Numbered from the stretch's first letter, positions 25,591 to 34,316 are shown. The stretch: 64,000 nt of DNA from Brevibacterium sediminis (GCF_013623905.1 NZ_JABKDD010000001.1:248001-312000), one strand, 5' to 3'. Numbers and translations: made by a program. Notes: a model not told the origin generated them from the letters alone.

Positions 25591-25903
25591 CCGAGGACAG
25601 CGCCGAGGCGGTCTCGAATAGCCGTACGACTCGCTGCGCCCCTCGCTTGAAGACCACCTCGGTGCAGGGGCCGTGCGCTCTGGGGTTGCAGATCGCGGAA
25701 TCCGCGAGGAGATGAGTCCTGTGGCCTCAGCTGCCGCCGACCTATTCGAGGCAGTGAGGCCACGTCTGACTCAGGCCCTGGCCGAATGCGTCGGGATTCG
25801 AGAGCTGGAAGCGGTGGGACTTCACTCCGACGTTGAAGTGGCAGCCTCGTTGGACGTCTCATGGGTGGAACTCAGATTCGACGTCTAGTGGACGGCGACC
25901 GTG
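25591..25903 (+). other. Gene-poor stretch ending in a ychF-end repeat
   Basis: 313 bp between the LysR gene and the NmrA gene. A GTG-initiated 71-codon frame (25673-25888) ends W-V-E-L-R-F-D-V, but most of it resembles nothing I know and is probably not a gene. A weaker repeat-like string, V-G-L-H-S-D-V, is coded at 25814-25834 in the same frame. Confidence 0.5.
25865..25888 (+). repeat. ychF-end repeat, copy 8 (right boundary)
   Basis: Codes V-E-L-R-F-D-V and TAG. It is the last copy seen and marks the right side of the island. Confidence 0.6.
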
Positions 25904-26758
25904 TCACCGAGTATCGAGATCTTTCAATTGATCGGTGATGCTGCGTGGGCTGCGTCCCAGGAGTCGCGTGAGCGTGGGGTCCGAATCCGAGAAATGCCCG
26001 CTCCTTGTTGCCTGGAACATCGACAGGGTGAAACGCGCGACCTCCTCGGGCGTACCGCGGGAGATGGCGTCGGCCACCCACTTCTTGTCGTCCACGACGA
26101 CGCGCTCGATTCGGCGTCCGGCGATCTCGGACGCGGAAGCGGCGAAATCCGCGAGGGTGACCGGCTTGGGCAGCGTCAGGTCGATCGGGCCCTCGAACGG
26201 TTCATCCGCAGTCAGAACCGCAGCAGCGGCCTCCGCCGCGTCGCGGCGATCAATCCAGGAAAATGGTCCATCGGCGGGCATAGCGATCTCGCCGGTTTCT
26301 TCCCACGCACCGAGCAGCTGAGCCGGGTCTCCGTAGAAGCCGTTTCGCAACGAGGTCCAGGCTGCTCCCGATTCTGATAAATACTGTTCCGTGGCCGCAT
26401 GGATTCCGAGCGGCGGGTAGGGAGTGTCAAAGCCTGCTCCGTGGGTGCTTGTGTACAGGATCCGCTGAGCCCCTGCACCGACGGCTGCATCGATCGCCCT
26501 GCGGTGTTGTGCGACGACGTCGGCAGTAAGGTCGCTGGAGGACACCAGGAGAACCTGTTCGGCGTCCGCGAACGATTGGCGCAGAGCCGCTGGATTGTCA
26601 TAGCTCCCCTGCCGTACGCGGACTCCGTGATCGGCCAAATGGGTCGCACGCGAGGGATCGCGTACGCTGACGCCGATCTGCTCTGGCGGAATCCGCTTCA
26701 GAAGGTGGTCGACTGTGGCTCCGTTGAGAGTGCCTGTCGCTCCGGTGACGATGATCAT
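25904..26758 (-). CDS. NmrA-like NAD(P)-binding oxidoreductase
   Basis: 284 residues of the atypical short-chain dehydrogenase (NmrA/QOR2) group. The nucleotide motif V-T-G-A-T-G-T-L-N-G-A-T-V is at residues 4-16, with S-V-R-D-P-S-R-A and S-S-D-L-T following; L-R-N-G-F-Y-G-D is in the usual place. Relatives are NAD(P)H:quinone oxidoreductases or redox sensors. I start at ATG 26758, directly before the Rossmann motif. It is divergent from a TetR gene with twin operators between. Confidence 0.87.
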   Translation of the reverse strand: MIIVTGATGTLNGATVDHLLKRIPPEQIGVSVRDPSRATHLADHGVRVRQGSYDNPAALRQSFADAEQVLLVSSSDLTADVVAQHRRAIDAAVGAGAQRILYTSTHGAGFDTPYPPLGIHAATEQYLSESGAAWTSLRNGFYGDPAQLLGAWEETGEIAMPADGPFSWIDRRDAAEAAAAVLTADEPFEGPIDLTLPKPVTLADFAASASEIAGRRIERVVVDDKKWVADAISRGTPEEVARFTLSMFQATRSGHFSDSDPTLTRLLGRSPRSITDQLKDLDTR

Positions 26759-26834
26759 CTGAATTCCCGTTCGTGCGAAATATGAACTGACGTCGTGCTC
26801 AGTGCGCACGTCAGAGCTGCTGTCATGATTGAAA

Positions 26835-26851
26835 TTGACTCATAAGGTCAA
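26835..26851. promoter_or_regulatory. TetR operator, site 1
   Basis: TTGACTCATAAGGTCAA: 5-bp arms TTGAC/GTCAA. It shares TTGACT at one end and TCAA at the other, at identical spacing, with site 2. Confidence 0.6.
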
Positions 26852-26877
26852 CTTGCGTGGCCCCATTCTGCACCAAA

Positions 26878-26894
26878 TTGACTGCTATGATCAA
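26878..26894. promoter_or_regulatory. TetR operator, site 2
   Basis: TTGACTGCTATGATCAA, 43 bp from site 1 centre to centre and close to the TetR start. Same 17-bp layout as site 1. Confidence 0.6.
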
Positions 26895-26925
26895 GTTATT
26901 TGTCGCTGTGGGAGGGAGCGTCATC

Positions 26926-27519
26926 GTGTCTGATCCAAGTGGTGTGCAGTCTCTTCGCTCGGATGCTCGCCGGAATGTCGACCGGATACGACGTGCGGCG
27001 GTCCAGGTGTTCCGGGAGCGGGGGTTCTCTGCGCCCCTCGAGGAGGTCGCCGCAGTCGCAGATGTGAGCAAGGCGACGATCTTCAATCGACTCGGCGGGA
27101 GAATCGGGCTCATCGATGCCGTCATCGACGAGGTTGTTGCGGTGGAGCTGCAGACGGTCATCGAGGAGATGCGGTCCATCGGCGAGGTCCGAGAACGTAT
27201 CTGCTCGTATATCTATGCGTTGCGTGACCTGCAGTATCGAGTTCCTGCGGTCAATGATGTTCTCCTCCAGGAGTATCGCGACTCCGAGCCGTTGCTGGCC
27301 CTGTGCCATGCCGGAACGGAATTCCACGACAGCCTTGTCGCTCAGGGGCACGCCGCCGGCGTATTGGTCCCCGCCTTCACAGCAGAAGACTTCCAATCAC
27401 TTGCCCGCGACAATGCTCTCGTCCTCAAGCACGGGGGCCGACCGCCTCGAGCCGACTATGACCGCCGAACCGCATTCCAGATCAGTGGGATCTGCAGATC
27501 GTCCAATATGCCCGACTAG
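26926..27519 (+). CDS. TetR-family regulator of the NmrA gene
   Basis: 197 residues from GTG 26926, which has GGGAGGGAG 7 nt upstream. The helix-turn-helix reads A-A-V-Q-V-F-R-E-R-G-F-S-A-P-L-E-E-V-A and V-S-K-A-T-I-F-N-R-L-G-G-R. The C-terminal ligand domain is unremarkable. Divergent layout and two matching 17-bp sites indicate repression of itself and the oxidoreductase. Confidence 0.87.
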   Translation: MSDPSGVQSLRSDARRNVDRIRRAAVQVFRERGFSAPLEEVAAVADVSKATIFNRLGGRIGLIDAVIDEVVAVELQTVIEEMRSIGEVRERICSYIYALRDLQYRVPAVNDVLLQEYRDSEPLLALCHAGTEFHDSLVAQGHAAGVLVPAFTAEDFQSLARDNALVLKHGGRPPRADYDRRTAFQISGICRSSNMPD

Positions 27520-27669
27520 CCTCGCGACATCGATGAGGCTGACTCAGTGCAGGGATTCTCTGCTGACCTCGGCTGCGCTCCCATGGCCGTGGACGCAGGC
27601 CGATTCATCTGGGTTGTGAGAATCGGACTGCGTTAGAGTGGCCCCTGGCGTCAGGAGGTGACCGCCACG

Positions 27670-28956
27670 ATGAGATCTGCTGCAGCGGGAATCTCAACCC
27701 GACAGATCGGAAGGCGAGGACCGAAGATGACAGCCAGCAAGAGTTCGTCACAGCCCGCGGTGCCCCAGCGCGCGGCCAATACAGTTCGGGCAACGGGTCT
27801 CATCCTCGCGCTCGTGTTCGGTGCGATCGCTGCGGTCATCGGCCTGGCATCGCTCATTCCCGGGCTTGGCCCGTTCAGTTCCGCTGCGGCCCGGTTTGCG
27901 CCGACGATTGCGCCGATGGCGACTGTGATCGGAGCGATTGTGCTTGGGTTGGGAATCGTCTGCCTGCGCCGAGGCCGGCGAAGGACCGGAGCTGTGGTGA
28001 CAGGATTCGGAGTGGTGAGCACGATCGCGAATCTGGCTGTCGTCATTGTGCTCCTCGTCGCCATCACCTCGGCCGGTGGTTCGGTGAACCTGTTCACTGC
28101 GACGTTCGGACTCTCGGCGATCGACTCGGCATCGCCTGATCGCAAGGAAGTGTACGACAAATCCAGCTCAGGCGATGACCTCTCCGTATCGATCTACGAA
28201 CCTGAGAGAGCGAAGGGTTCAGCTCCGACGATCATGTACGTCCACGGAGGCGGTTGGATCGCAGGCGAACCGAACGCGGCGAGTTCAGAGCTCCGTGAAC
28301 TCGCCGATCACGGCTACCTGGTCGTATCGGTCGAATACGAACTCGCCACCCTGGATAACGCCACTTGGCAGAGCGCACCGTCGCAGGTCGCCTGTGCGGC
28401 AAGCTGGATTCAGACCCACGCAGACACGATCGGTGCAGACACCGATCGTCTTGCGTTCTGGGGCGAGAGTTCGGGCAGCAACATGGTCGCCAATACCGCC
28501 GGTGCCGCAGCGCAGGGCGACGCCGAATCGTCCTGCGGTGGGAAGGTTCCGGTTCCGGCGGCGGTCATTGCCGACTACCCCGCGTTCGACGTGACGGGCC
28601 TCTACGAGAACGCCCCCACCGGGCCCGGCGCGGGATCCGGCACGCGCCTGTTCGCAACCAGCTACACGGGTGGCACACCGGAGGAATATCCGGAACGCTA
28701 CTCAGTGGCCGATTCCGTCACGCATCTGAAAGCACCCGCGCCGCCGGTGCTCATGATGACAGCGATGCGCGATGACGTGATCACCCCAACCGACCAGCTT
28801 TCATGGGCCGAATCGGCCCGAAGCCGCGGAGTCGACGTCACAACCGTGAAAGTTCCCCTCGCCAATCATGCGTACCCGCAGAAGGCGAAGAACTCAATCG
28901 GCAGCCAGGGACACCTGAGCATCGCAGAGGCCTACTTATCCGAACAACTTCGCTAG
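27670..28956 (+). CDS. Membrane-anchored alpha/beta hydrolase (esterase)
   Basis: 428 residues. Three hydrophobic helices fill the first 140 residues. An HSL-type esterase domain follows, with the oxyanion motif H-G-G-G-W, the nucleophile G-E-S-S-G, Asp in M-R-D-D-V-I-T-P and His in A-N-H-A-Y. The ATG at 27670 is preceded by a perfect AGGAGGTGA 8 nt upstream; ATG 27727 is a weaker choice. The substrate is unknown; the catalytic domain is probably outside the membrane. Confidence 0.85.
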   Translation: MRSAAAGISTRQIGRRGPKMTASKSSSQPAVPQRAANTVRATGLILALVFGAIAAVIGLASLIPGLGPFSSAAARFAPTIAPMATVIGAIVLGLGIVCLRRGRRRTGAVVTGFGVVSTIANLAVVIVLLVAITSAGGSVNLFTATFGLSAIDSASPDRKEVYDKSSSGDDLSVSIYEPERAKGSAPTIMYVHGGGWIAGEPNAASSELRELADHGYLVVSVEYELATLDNATWQSAPSQVACAASWIQTHADTIGADTDRLAFWGESSGSNMVANTAGAAAQGDAESSCGGKVPVPAAVIADYPAFDVTGLYENAPTGPGAGSGTRLFATSYTGGTPEEYPERYSVADSVTHLKAPAPPVLMMTAMRDDVITPTDQLSWAESARSRGVDVTTVKVPLANHAYPQKAKNSIGSQGHLSIAEAYLSEQLR

Positions 28957-29177
28957 CCACACGTCCGTTGTGGATCTCGGCTGTCCTGGCGGGGAGGCGT
29001 CGATGCAAGTATCGTGGAAACTGGCAGCACGTACGGTTGCCAGCACTTCCAGGTACCTAAGCCTGAATCATTGCGGAGAGCTCCGGTCGGCCCGGAACAT
29101 GTCCAGATGGGGTGCGGCGCATTTCTGCGCCGTCTTCAACCGCCGGTGCGACACACCGGCTGACGTAAGGACATGAC

Positions 29178-29531
29178 ATGACGACCAAAGACGAGAAGAA
29201 CCTGTCCCAGGTGATCGACAAGATCGCGAAGATGGACGAACCGGAACGATCGCTCATGCAGCGAGCGCACGAGATCATCGTGACCGTCGCCCCCAGTCTC
29301 AAGCCGCGGATCTGGTACGGCATGCCTGCCTATGCTCTGTCAGCGAGCACTCCTGCACTGGTGACACTGCGCAATGACGAGCGGGTCAACCTGGCCCTCA
29401 CCGAAAAGGTCGACCTCACCCCAGCCGGTGGTTCCGATGGAACGCTGATGCCCGCCGCATGGTACTTCGACACTATCGATGAGGTCGCCGAGAAACGCAT
29501 TGCCGAGATCGTCTGGACGGCAACCTCCTGA
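29178..29531 (+). CDS. DUF1801 domain protein
   Basis: 117 residues of the YdhG/Fra-like fold: P-S-L-K-P-R-I-W-Y-G-M-P-A-Y near residues 38-51 and N-L-A-L-T-E-K-V are typical. Some relatives are annotated iron chaperones, but without firm evidence. AAGGACATGAC precedes the ATG. Upstream, 29142-29160 holds an inverted repeat GCCGGTG-N5-CACCGGC. Confidence 0.8.
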   Translation: MTTKDEKNLSQVIDKIAKMDEPERSLMQRAHEIIVTVAPSLKPRIWYGMPAYALSASTPALVTLRNDERVNLALTEKVDLTPAGGSDGTLMPAAWYFDTIDEVAEKRIAEIVWTATS

Positions 29532-29695
29532 CGGTGACGACCGCCGGGGCTGAGCCCGCAGACGACACTGCCTGCGACATTTGTGTCTGGGGCTCGGCCG
29601 CGCGGTCGGCGCTGAGCGTCTGACCTCCGATTGGCTATGGTGGTGCCTGAGGGACGAACCGGTCCCTTCTGCCATAAGAATGAGGAGTGATCGAC

Positions 29696-30136
29696 TTGAG
29701 TTTCTCTGTCTATCTGTCCGGTGAGATCCACACCGAGTGGCGCGATGAGATCAAGCGCGGTGCCGAGGCGGCCGGTCTGGATATCGATTTCACCGCACCC
29801 GTGACCGACCATCCTGCCAGCGATGCTGCCGGTGACCACCTCGGCGAGAACGACAGCGCCTTCTGGCGTGATCACCAGTCGGCGAAGGTCAACGCCATCC
29901 GCACCCGGACCCTGATCGAAAAGGCCGATATGGTCGTCGTGCGCTTCGGAGACAAGTACAAGCAATGGAACGCCGCCTTCGATGCCGGCTATTGCGCGGC
30001 ACTCGGCACACCCTATGTGACCCTCCACGATGCCGACATCGTGCATCCGCTCAAAGAAGTCGATGCCGAAGCCAAGGCCTGGTGCCAGACGACGGATCAA
30101 GTGGTCGAAACCCTGAAGTATGTTCTCAGAGACTGA
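29696..30136 (+). CDS. ytoQ: YtoQ family protein
   Basis: 146 residues. V-Y-L-S-G-E-I-H-T-E-W-R at the start, then D-H-P-A-S-D and V-V-R-F-G-D-K-Y-K-Q-W-N-A-A-F-D-A-G-Y identify YtoQ, related to nucleoside deoxyribosyltransferase-like folds; activity unproven. I choose TTG 29696, because AGGAG lies 8 nt upstream; the GTG at 29687 would sit inside that ribosome binding site. Confidence 0.85.
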   Translation: MSFSVYLSGEIHTEWRDEIKRGAEAAGLDIDFTAPVTDHPASDAAGDHLGENDSAFWRDHQSAKVNAIRTRTLIEKADMVVVRFGDKYKQWNAAFDAGYCAALGTPYVTLHDADIVHPLKEVDAEAKAWCQTTDQVVETLKYVLRD

Positions 30137-30152
30137 ACTCGATGAGTTGAGA

Positions 30153-30189
30153 CCGCGAACGACCGAGGAGTGAAAACGGCCGGTCGCGG
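30153..30189. terminator. Hairpin between ytoQ and the convergent gene
   Basis: 13-bp arms CCGCGAACGACCG and CGGCCGGTCGCGG pair with two mismatches around an 11-nt A-rich loop. Confidence 0.6.
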
Positions 30190-30213
30190 CCTCAGGACCT
30201 GCGCGTCGTGACG

Positions 30214-30687
30214 CTACGGCAGGGGATGATCACCCTTGATCTTGAAGAAGGATCCACGGATCTCCCCGGCGAGCTTCGACTTCTGACGGGCGAACTTGAA
30301 CGCCGACAGCTCGGGAGGCACGTCCATCCCCTCCGAAAGTTTGAAGCCGACGGCCCGCTTGCCATCGTCTGCTCGTGTCCATATGACATTGACTGCGAGC
30401 CCGGACTCGTAGAAGACGTGCACCCAATAGATGCCATCGACGTCATTGATGCTGACTTCGAGGGCAGGCGAGGTCGGTACGATCTCACGCTCGGAGTCAA
30501 GGATCTCCTCCACCCAGTTCAGGGCCTCCTGTACCTCGGCGGCCGGGGCCACGGCGAATGTGTGTTTGTATTTGTTGGAGAAGTACCGTGCCTCGTTGGC
30601 GCGCAGACCAGCCAGCGCCTCGGCGATGGGGGAGGATTCGAGTCCCGCGGTGGAGACATCGGTGAATGAAACGGCTTCGAACGGCAT
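30214..30687 (-). CDS. Uncharacterised 157-residue protein
   Basis: Not recognised. Soluble, acidic first half, with a central part rich in aromatic residues (Y-W-V-H-V-F-Y-E-S-G-L-A-V-N-V-I-W) and a basic end (F-K-F-A-R-Q-K-S-K-L, F-F-K-I-K-G). There is no signal peptide or membrane segment. Codon usage with G/C in third positions supports a real gene. The start lacks a clear ribosome binding site. Confidence 0.6.
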   Translation of the reverse strand: MPFEAVSFTDVSTAGLESSPIAEALAGLRANEARYFSNKYKHTFAVAPAAEVQEALNWVEEILDSEREIVPTSPALEVSINDVDGIYWVHVFYESGLAVNVIWTRADDGKRAVGFKLSEGMDVPPELSAFKFARQKSKLAGEIRGSFFKIKGDHPLP

Positions 30688-30835
30688 GGGTCATGGATAT
30701 GCCTGATCCTGGATATCCGCCCACGACCGGGCCCACGGTCGTCAGGAAGGGTGAGAGACTCGCTCATGAGGCAGCGAATCCGCATGTCGCCGAGGGCCGA
30801 TGAACATCTGTCAATGAACCTCTGAGGAGGAATGC

Positions 30836-31231
30836 ATGCACAGCGGAACCGACGTCAAACCGTTCACACCGTCAGACCACTGGCTCAACGACTGGCCGTT
30901 CGACGTGTGGACCGTAGTTCAAGTCCGGGCCTCGATCACAGGTGCTGCCGCCGAGCGCGCGGTGCGCACGTTTCAGGCTGCTCTCAGGCCCGACCCCGAT
31001 GCTGATGTCGCCGAAGGCACAGAAGTTCACTTTTGGGGAGGCTATACGGCGGAGACGTCTCCGTCGACTGGCAGAATTGGATGGCAGATCGTGCTCAAAT
31101 CGTCGGGTCAGGACGGTATCAGCTCTGTCATCGGAGCGACTGACGACCTCGTCGAGGCGATTCGTCAGACGTCTGGAGAGGTGCGACTCACCTGGCATGA
31201 GGTGGCCGCGAGCCGGGCCGAAGGCCATTGA
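30836..31231 (+). CDS. Uncharacterised 131-residue protein
   Basis: Not recognised. Tryptophan-rich N-terminus (D-H-W-L-N-D-W-P-F-D-V-W), then V-H-F-W-G-G-Y-T-A-E and a C-terminal helix. A good GAGGAGG lies 5-6 nt before the ATG, so it is likely expressed. No signal peptide. Confidence 0.6.
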   Translation: MHSGTDVKPFTPSDHWLNDWPFDVWTVVQVRASITGAAAERAVRTFQAALRPDPDADVAEGTEVHFWGGYTAETSPSTGRIGWQIVLKSSGQDGISSVIGATDDLVEAIRQTSGEVRLTWHEVAASRAEGH

Positions 31232-31247
31232 GCAGGTGAAAGCCTCC

Positions 31248-31277
31248 GTCCCCGCACCCAGGGTCCCCGCACCCAGG
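31248..31277. repeat. 15-bp tandem duplication
   Basis: Two perfect copies of GTCCCCGCACCCAGG stand head to tail just upstream of the lipase gene. Confidence 0.85.
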
Positions 31278-31370
31278 TCGAATCGGTGCGGTAGGGTGAT
31301 CTGCATTCCACAGGTTTTGCGAACTGCACCACGGCGGTGCGGACACACGTGACGACAGAGGAGTCCCACC

Positions 31371-32342
31371 TTGGCCCTGCACGAAATCGAGTTCACCTCT
31401 CACAACGATCGTGACACGGTCTTCGGCTGGCTCTACACACCGACCACTGAACCTCGAGCCATCATCCACATCATCCACGGACTCGGCGAGCATTCCCGGC
31501 GCTACCACCACCTCATCGCCACCCTCGTCGACTCCGGATTCGCCGTTGTCGCCGATGACCATTCCGGTCACGGTCGGACGGCCATGCAGTCGGGAATCTG
31601 GGTCGATACAGGTGACGACGCAGCTCGAGTGGTCGTCGCCGACGAACTGACGCTGCAGCGCAAGGCTCGCGAGATCCTCCCGAATCTGCCGTACATCGTG
31701 TTCGGTCACAGTTGGGGATCGATGATTGCACGGGTCATGGCCTCCGATCCGACGGCTGGCCTCGCGGGGCTGGCTCTGTGTGGAATCGCTGCGCAGATGC
31801 GCGGTATCGATCAGACCATCGACCGTGTCGAACTCACCGAGGCGGCCACCGGCAACCGACGAGCCGAACCTGCATCCGATCAATTGGTGGGCCAGCTCTT
31901 CGACGGATTCGTCGAACGTTTCGGTCCGGATGCCGGCCCCACCGCCTGGGTCGCCCTCGACGAGGCTGTCGTCGCCGATCATGGGCGCGACCCCTTCAAC
32001 AACTTCGGCGCCCCGATGAGCTCCCGATTCCTGCAGGGCTTCGTCGAACTCTATGACGGTGCCAATGCCGATTCCTGGTACGCGACGATCCCCAGCGGTC
32101 TGCCGGTGCTCATCCTCGCAGGTGACCAGGATCCTGTCGCGAACTACGGCGAAGGCGCCTATCACGTCGCGAACCGCCTCCGCGCGACCGGACACGACGA
32201 AGTGCGCACCCGCGTCTTCGCCGGAGTCCGCCACGAAGTCCACAACGAACCGACCACCCGCCTCGAGGTCGAGGCGGAGACCGTCGACTTCGCTTCCCGC
32301 GTCAGCAATCGGACGAGGCCCGTTCAAACGAACGAGAGCTGA
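31371..32342 (+). CDS. Alpha/beta hydrolase, monoacylglycerol lipase-like
   Basis: 323 residues of the serine aminopeptidase S33 group. I-I-H-G-L-G-E-H-S-R-R-Y is the oxyanion region typical of monoglyceride lipases; the nucleophile is in G-H-S-W-G near residue 115, the acid in G-D-Q-D-P-V and the His in R-H-E-V-H-N-E. Starts at TTG with GAGGAG upstream. It ends 4 bp before a GNAT gene, so the three genes to 33770 are probably one operon. Confidence 0.85.
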   Translation: MALHEIEFTSHNDRDTVFGWLYTPTTEPRAIIHIIHGLGEHSRRYHHLIATLVDSGFAVVADDHSGHGRTAMQSGIWVDTGDDAARVVVADELTLQRKAREILPNLPYIVFGHSWGSMIARVMASDPTAGLAGLALCGIAAQMRGIDQTIDRVELTEAATGNRRAEPASDQLVGQLFDGFVERFGPDAGPTAWVALDEAVVADHGRDPFNNFGAPMSSRFLQGFVELYDGANADSWYATIPSGLPVLILAGDQDPVANYGEGAYHVANRLRATGHDEVRTRVFAGVRHEVHNEPTTRLEVEAETVDFASRVSNRTRPVQTNES

Positions 32343-32346
32343 ATCC

Positions 32347-32904
32347 GTGAACCCGGCAGAAAGCTCAAACCGCAGTGTGAATTGGCCACAGGCGACACCC
32401 ATCGTCACCGACAGGCTGCAGCTTGAGCCGCTCGCAGTCCACCATGCGTCGGAGATGGTGGAGACACTGTCCTCACCCGACCTATACACCCATATCGGTG
32501 GGACGAGCCCGAGCCGGTCCGAACTCGAACGACTCTATGCACTCCAATCCGCAGGTGCCTCACCGACCGGTGACGCCGGCTGGCTGAACTGGATCGTTCG
32601 CGAAACGGCTGAGTCCGCTGCAGTCGGATATGTTCAGGCCACAGTGACAAGAGCCGAAACCGGTTATCAAGCCGACATCGCTTGGGTCATCGGCGTCGAC
32701 AGCCAGGGGCAGGGATTCGGCACCGAGGCGGCCCGAGCCATGGTCGATTGGCTGGCGGATCATCTCGTGACTGTGGTGCAAGCGGCCATCCATCCTGACA
32801 ACGCCGCTTCCGCCCGAATCGCTGTCTGTCTCGGACTGCAACCGACCGACGAGATCGACGACGGTGAAGTCATCTGGCGCGCAGAGGCGAGGACAGAGGA
32901 ATGA
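32347..32904 (+). CDS. GNAT-family N-acetyltransferase (RimJ/RimL type)
   Basis: 185 residues from GTG 32347. I-V-T-D-R-L-Q-L-E-P-L near the start is typical of RimJ/RimL-like acetyltransferases, and the acetyl-CoA loop is S-Q-G-Q-G-F-G-T-E-A near residue 120. H-P-D-N-A-A-S-A-R-I-A is the conserved last helix. The acceptor is unknown. Its ATGA stop overlaps the next GNAT gene. Confidence 0.82.
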   Translation: MNPAESSNRSVNWPQATPIVTDRLQLEPLAVHHASEMVETLSSPDLYTHIGGTSPSRSELERLYALQSAGASPTGDAGWLNWIVRETAESAAVGYVQATVTRAETGYQADIAWVIGVDSQGQGFGTEAARAMVDWLADHLVTVVQAAIHPDNAASARIAVCLGLQPTDEIDDGEVIWRAEARTEE

Positions 32905-33770
32905 CCATGTTGACACCGACTACGACGGACCTGCCGGACATCATCGACACTGTCGCGTCCTGGCAACGCGAAGGACTGCCCGTCCAGGTACATCCCGGAG
33001 ACCTCGGTTGGTATCAGCGTTTCGGGGCCGATGCGCTCGCCTCGGCACTGCGGGTGTGGACTGTCGGCGACGAAGCTGCGGCCGTCGGATTCCTCGACGA
33101 ATCCGAACTCATCCGAATGGCCATCTCACCCGATCACTCCGATGACCAAGCGCTCGCTGAGGCGATCTTGGCCGATTTCACCGGAGATCTCACCGAACTG
33201 CTGCCTGCAGGGAAGGGCATCGTCGAAGCTCGATTCGGATCCGCCCTGCAACATACCCTCACCGAGGCGGGATGGGGATCTGATGAAGCGTGGACCACGC
33301 TCCACCGAGATCTGAGCGAACCGATCCCATCCGTTACCCAGCGGATCGAAACGGTCGACCCCGACAGAGCAGATAACCGTATCGCCGACCGTATCGCGGT
33401 CGAATCCTCGGCTTTTCCCGGGTCCTCATTGACTGCGGACCGTTGGCGGTCCATGGCCGACGGTCACGCTTACAAGCAGGCCAAATGTCTCGTCGGATTT
33501 ACCGCCGACGGCGCTCCAGCCGGTGCCACAACCGTTTGGTCGGCCGGTCCTAGGCGCCCCGGTGTCATCGAACCACTCGGCGTCCACGGCGACCACCGGG
33601 GTCACGGATTCGGAGTCGAGATGACACTGGCCGCGGCCGCGGCGCTGAGGGAGATGGGGGCGTCGAGCGTCACCGTTGCCACGCCGACATCGAACACAGT
33701 CGCCGTCGCCACTTACCGTGCGGCTGGGATGAGCATCCTCGGCGAAGTCAGGGATTTCTGTCGACCCTGA
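32901..33770 (+). CDS. GNAT-family N-acetyltransferase, two-domain
   Basis: 289 residues. The N-terminal half looks like a degenerate acetyltransferase domain; the C-terminal half has P-L-G-V-H-G-D-H-R-G-H-G-F-G-V-E (acetyl-CoA loop) and N-T-V-A-V-A-T-Y-R-A-A-G-M. Tandem GNAT proteins of this kind include mycothiol-synthase-like enzymes, but the identity is not clear. Translationally coupled to the preceding gene. Confidence 0.78.
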   Translation: MTMLTPTTTDLPDIIDTVASWQREGLPVQVHPGDLGWYQRFGADALASALRVWTVGDEAAAVGFLDESELIRMAISPDHSDDQALAEAILADFTGDLTELLPAGKGIVEARFGSALQHTLTEAGWGSDEAWTTLHRDLSEPIPSVTQRIETVDPDRADNRIADRIAVESSAFPGSSLTADRWRSMADGHAYKQAKCLVGFTADGAPAGATTVWSAGPRRPGVIEPLGVHGDHRGHGFGVEMTLAAAAALREMGASSVTVATPTSNTVAVATYRAAGMSILGEVRDFCRP

Positions 33771-33776
33771 ACCGAA

Positions 33777-34280
33777 TCAAACAGACGCACCTGCTATGAA
33801 CGCCGCCTGCGCGACATGCTGGATCGAATCGTCGATGATCGAGACCATCCGAACGCCACGAGTGACTGCGAGAGTCCAGTTCCTGTCGATGACTTCGTCG
33901 AAGTCATCCTCGGAGAGCGTCTTTGCATAGTCGGTGAACGCGTTCAGAGTAGCGGCGAGGTAGTCGACGAGCAGCTGTTGATCGTCGACCTTGATCTCTG
34001 CCGCCTGTTCGGGACTGTGTCCGTAGCCGAAGGTCTCGCCGATCTCGCCGAGATCGAACCGGTTCCGGAAGTCCTCCCACTGCTGAGGACGGCCAGTGAG
34101 GTCCGAAAGCTGCACATCGATCTCACGGCCGCTGTGCCACAGCAGCCAGGCGACGGAATTCGGATGACCACCCAGACGGCTGTTGAGCTGTTCGGGGGAG
34201 AGGTCGGGCAGAGCTTGTGCTGCCTGGAGAGGGCGCTGGGACAGGTCAGTGAGAATGTCGATGCTGTTCATGTCGCCCAT
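33777..34280 (-). CDS. DinB-like metal-dependent protein
   Basis: 167 residues. The four-helix DinB/YfiT pattern appears as S-V-A-W-L-L-W-H-S-G-R-E-I-D (first His), a middle region with Y-G-H, and D-D-S-I-Q-H-V-A-Q near the end. In actinobacteria this superfamily contains mycothiol-dependent transferases. ATG 34271 is an alternative start. Confidence 0.75.
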   Translation of the reverse strand: MGDMNSIDILTDLSQRPLQAAQALPDLSPEQLNSRLGGHPNSVAWLLWHSGREIDVQLSDLTGRPQQWEDFRNRFDLGEIGETFGYGHSPEQAAEIKVDDQQLLVDYLAATLNAFTDYAKTLSEDDFDEVIDRNWTLAVTRGVRMVSIIDDSIQHVAQAAFIAGASV

Positions 34281-34316
34281 TCTGCTCTTCACGTCAACCG
34301 CTGTCACCACCGGCGC

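Larger units (their letters stand above)
16016..25888. mobile_element. Cassette-like accessory island at the ychF 3' end
   Basis: This 9.9-kb region begins where the ychF reading frame leaves its family sequence and ends at the last of seven displaced ychF-like ends. Contents are unlike the conserved core on the left: serine hydrolase, aadA-like enzyme, TetR/oxidoreductase, higBA, NUDIX, nucleotidyltransferase/HEPN, higA remnant, mesDX and LysR. Each small module is bounded by a V-E-F-R-F-N-V-coding repeat. No integrase, transposase or relaxase was found inside. Repeated site-specific insertion into the ychF 3' end fits best; this is inference from the repeats. Confidence 0.65.

Noticed and set aside
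25673..25888. 71-codon GTG-started frame ending W-V-E-L-R-F-D-V
   Set aside because: No ribosome binding site or homology beyond the repeat; probably chimeric noncoding DNA.
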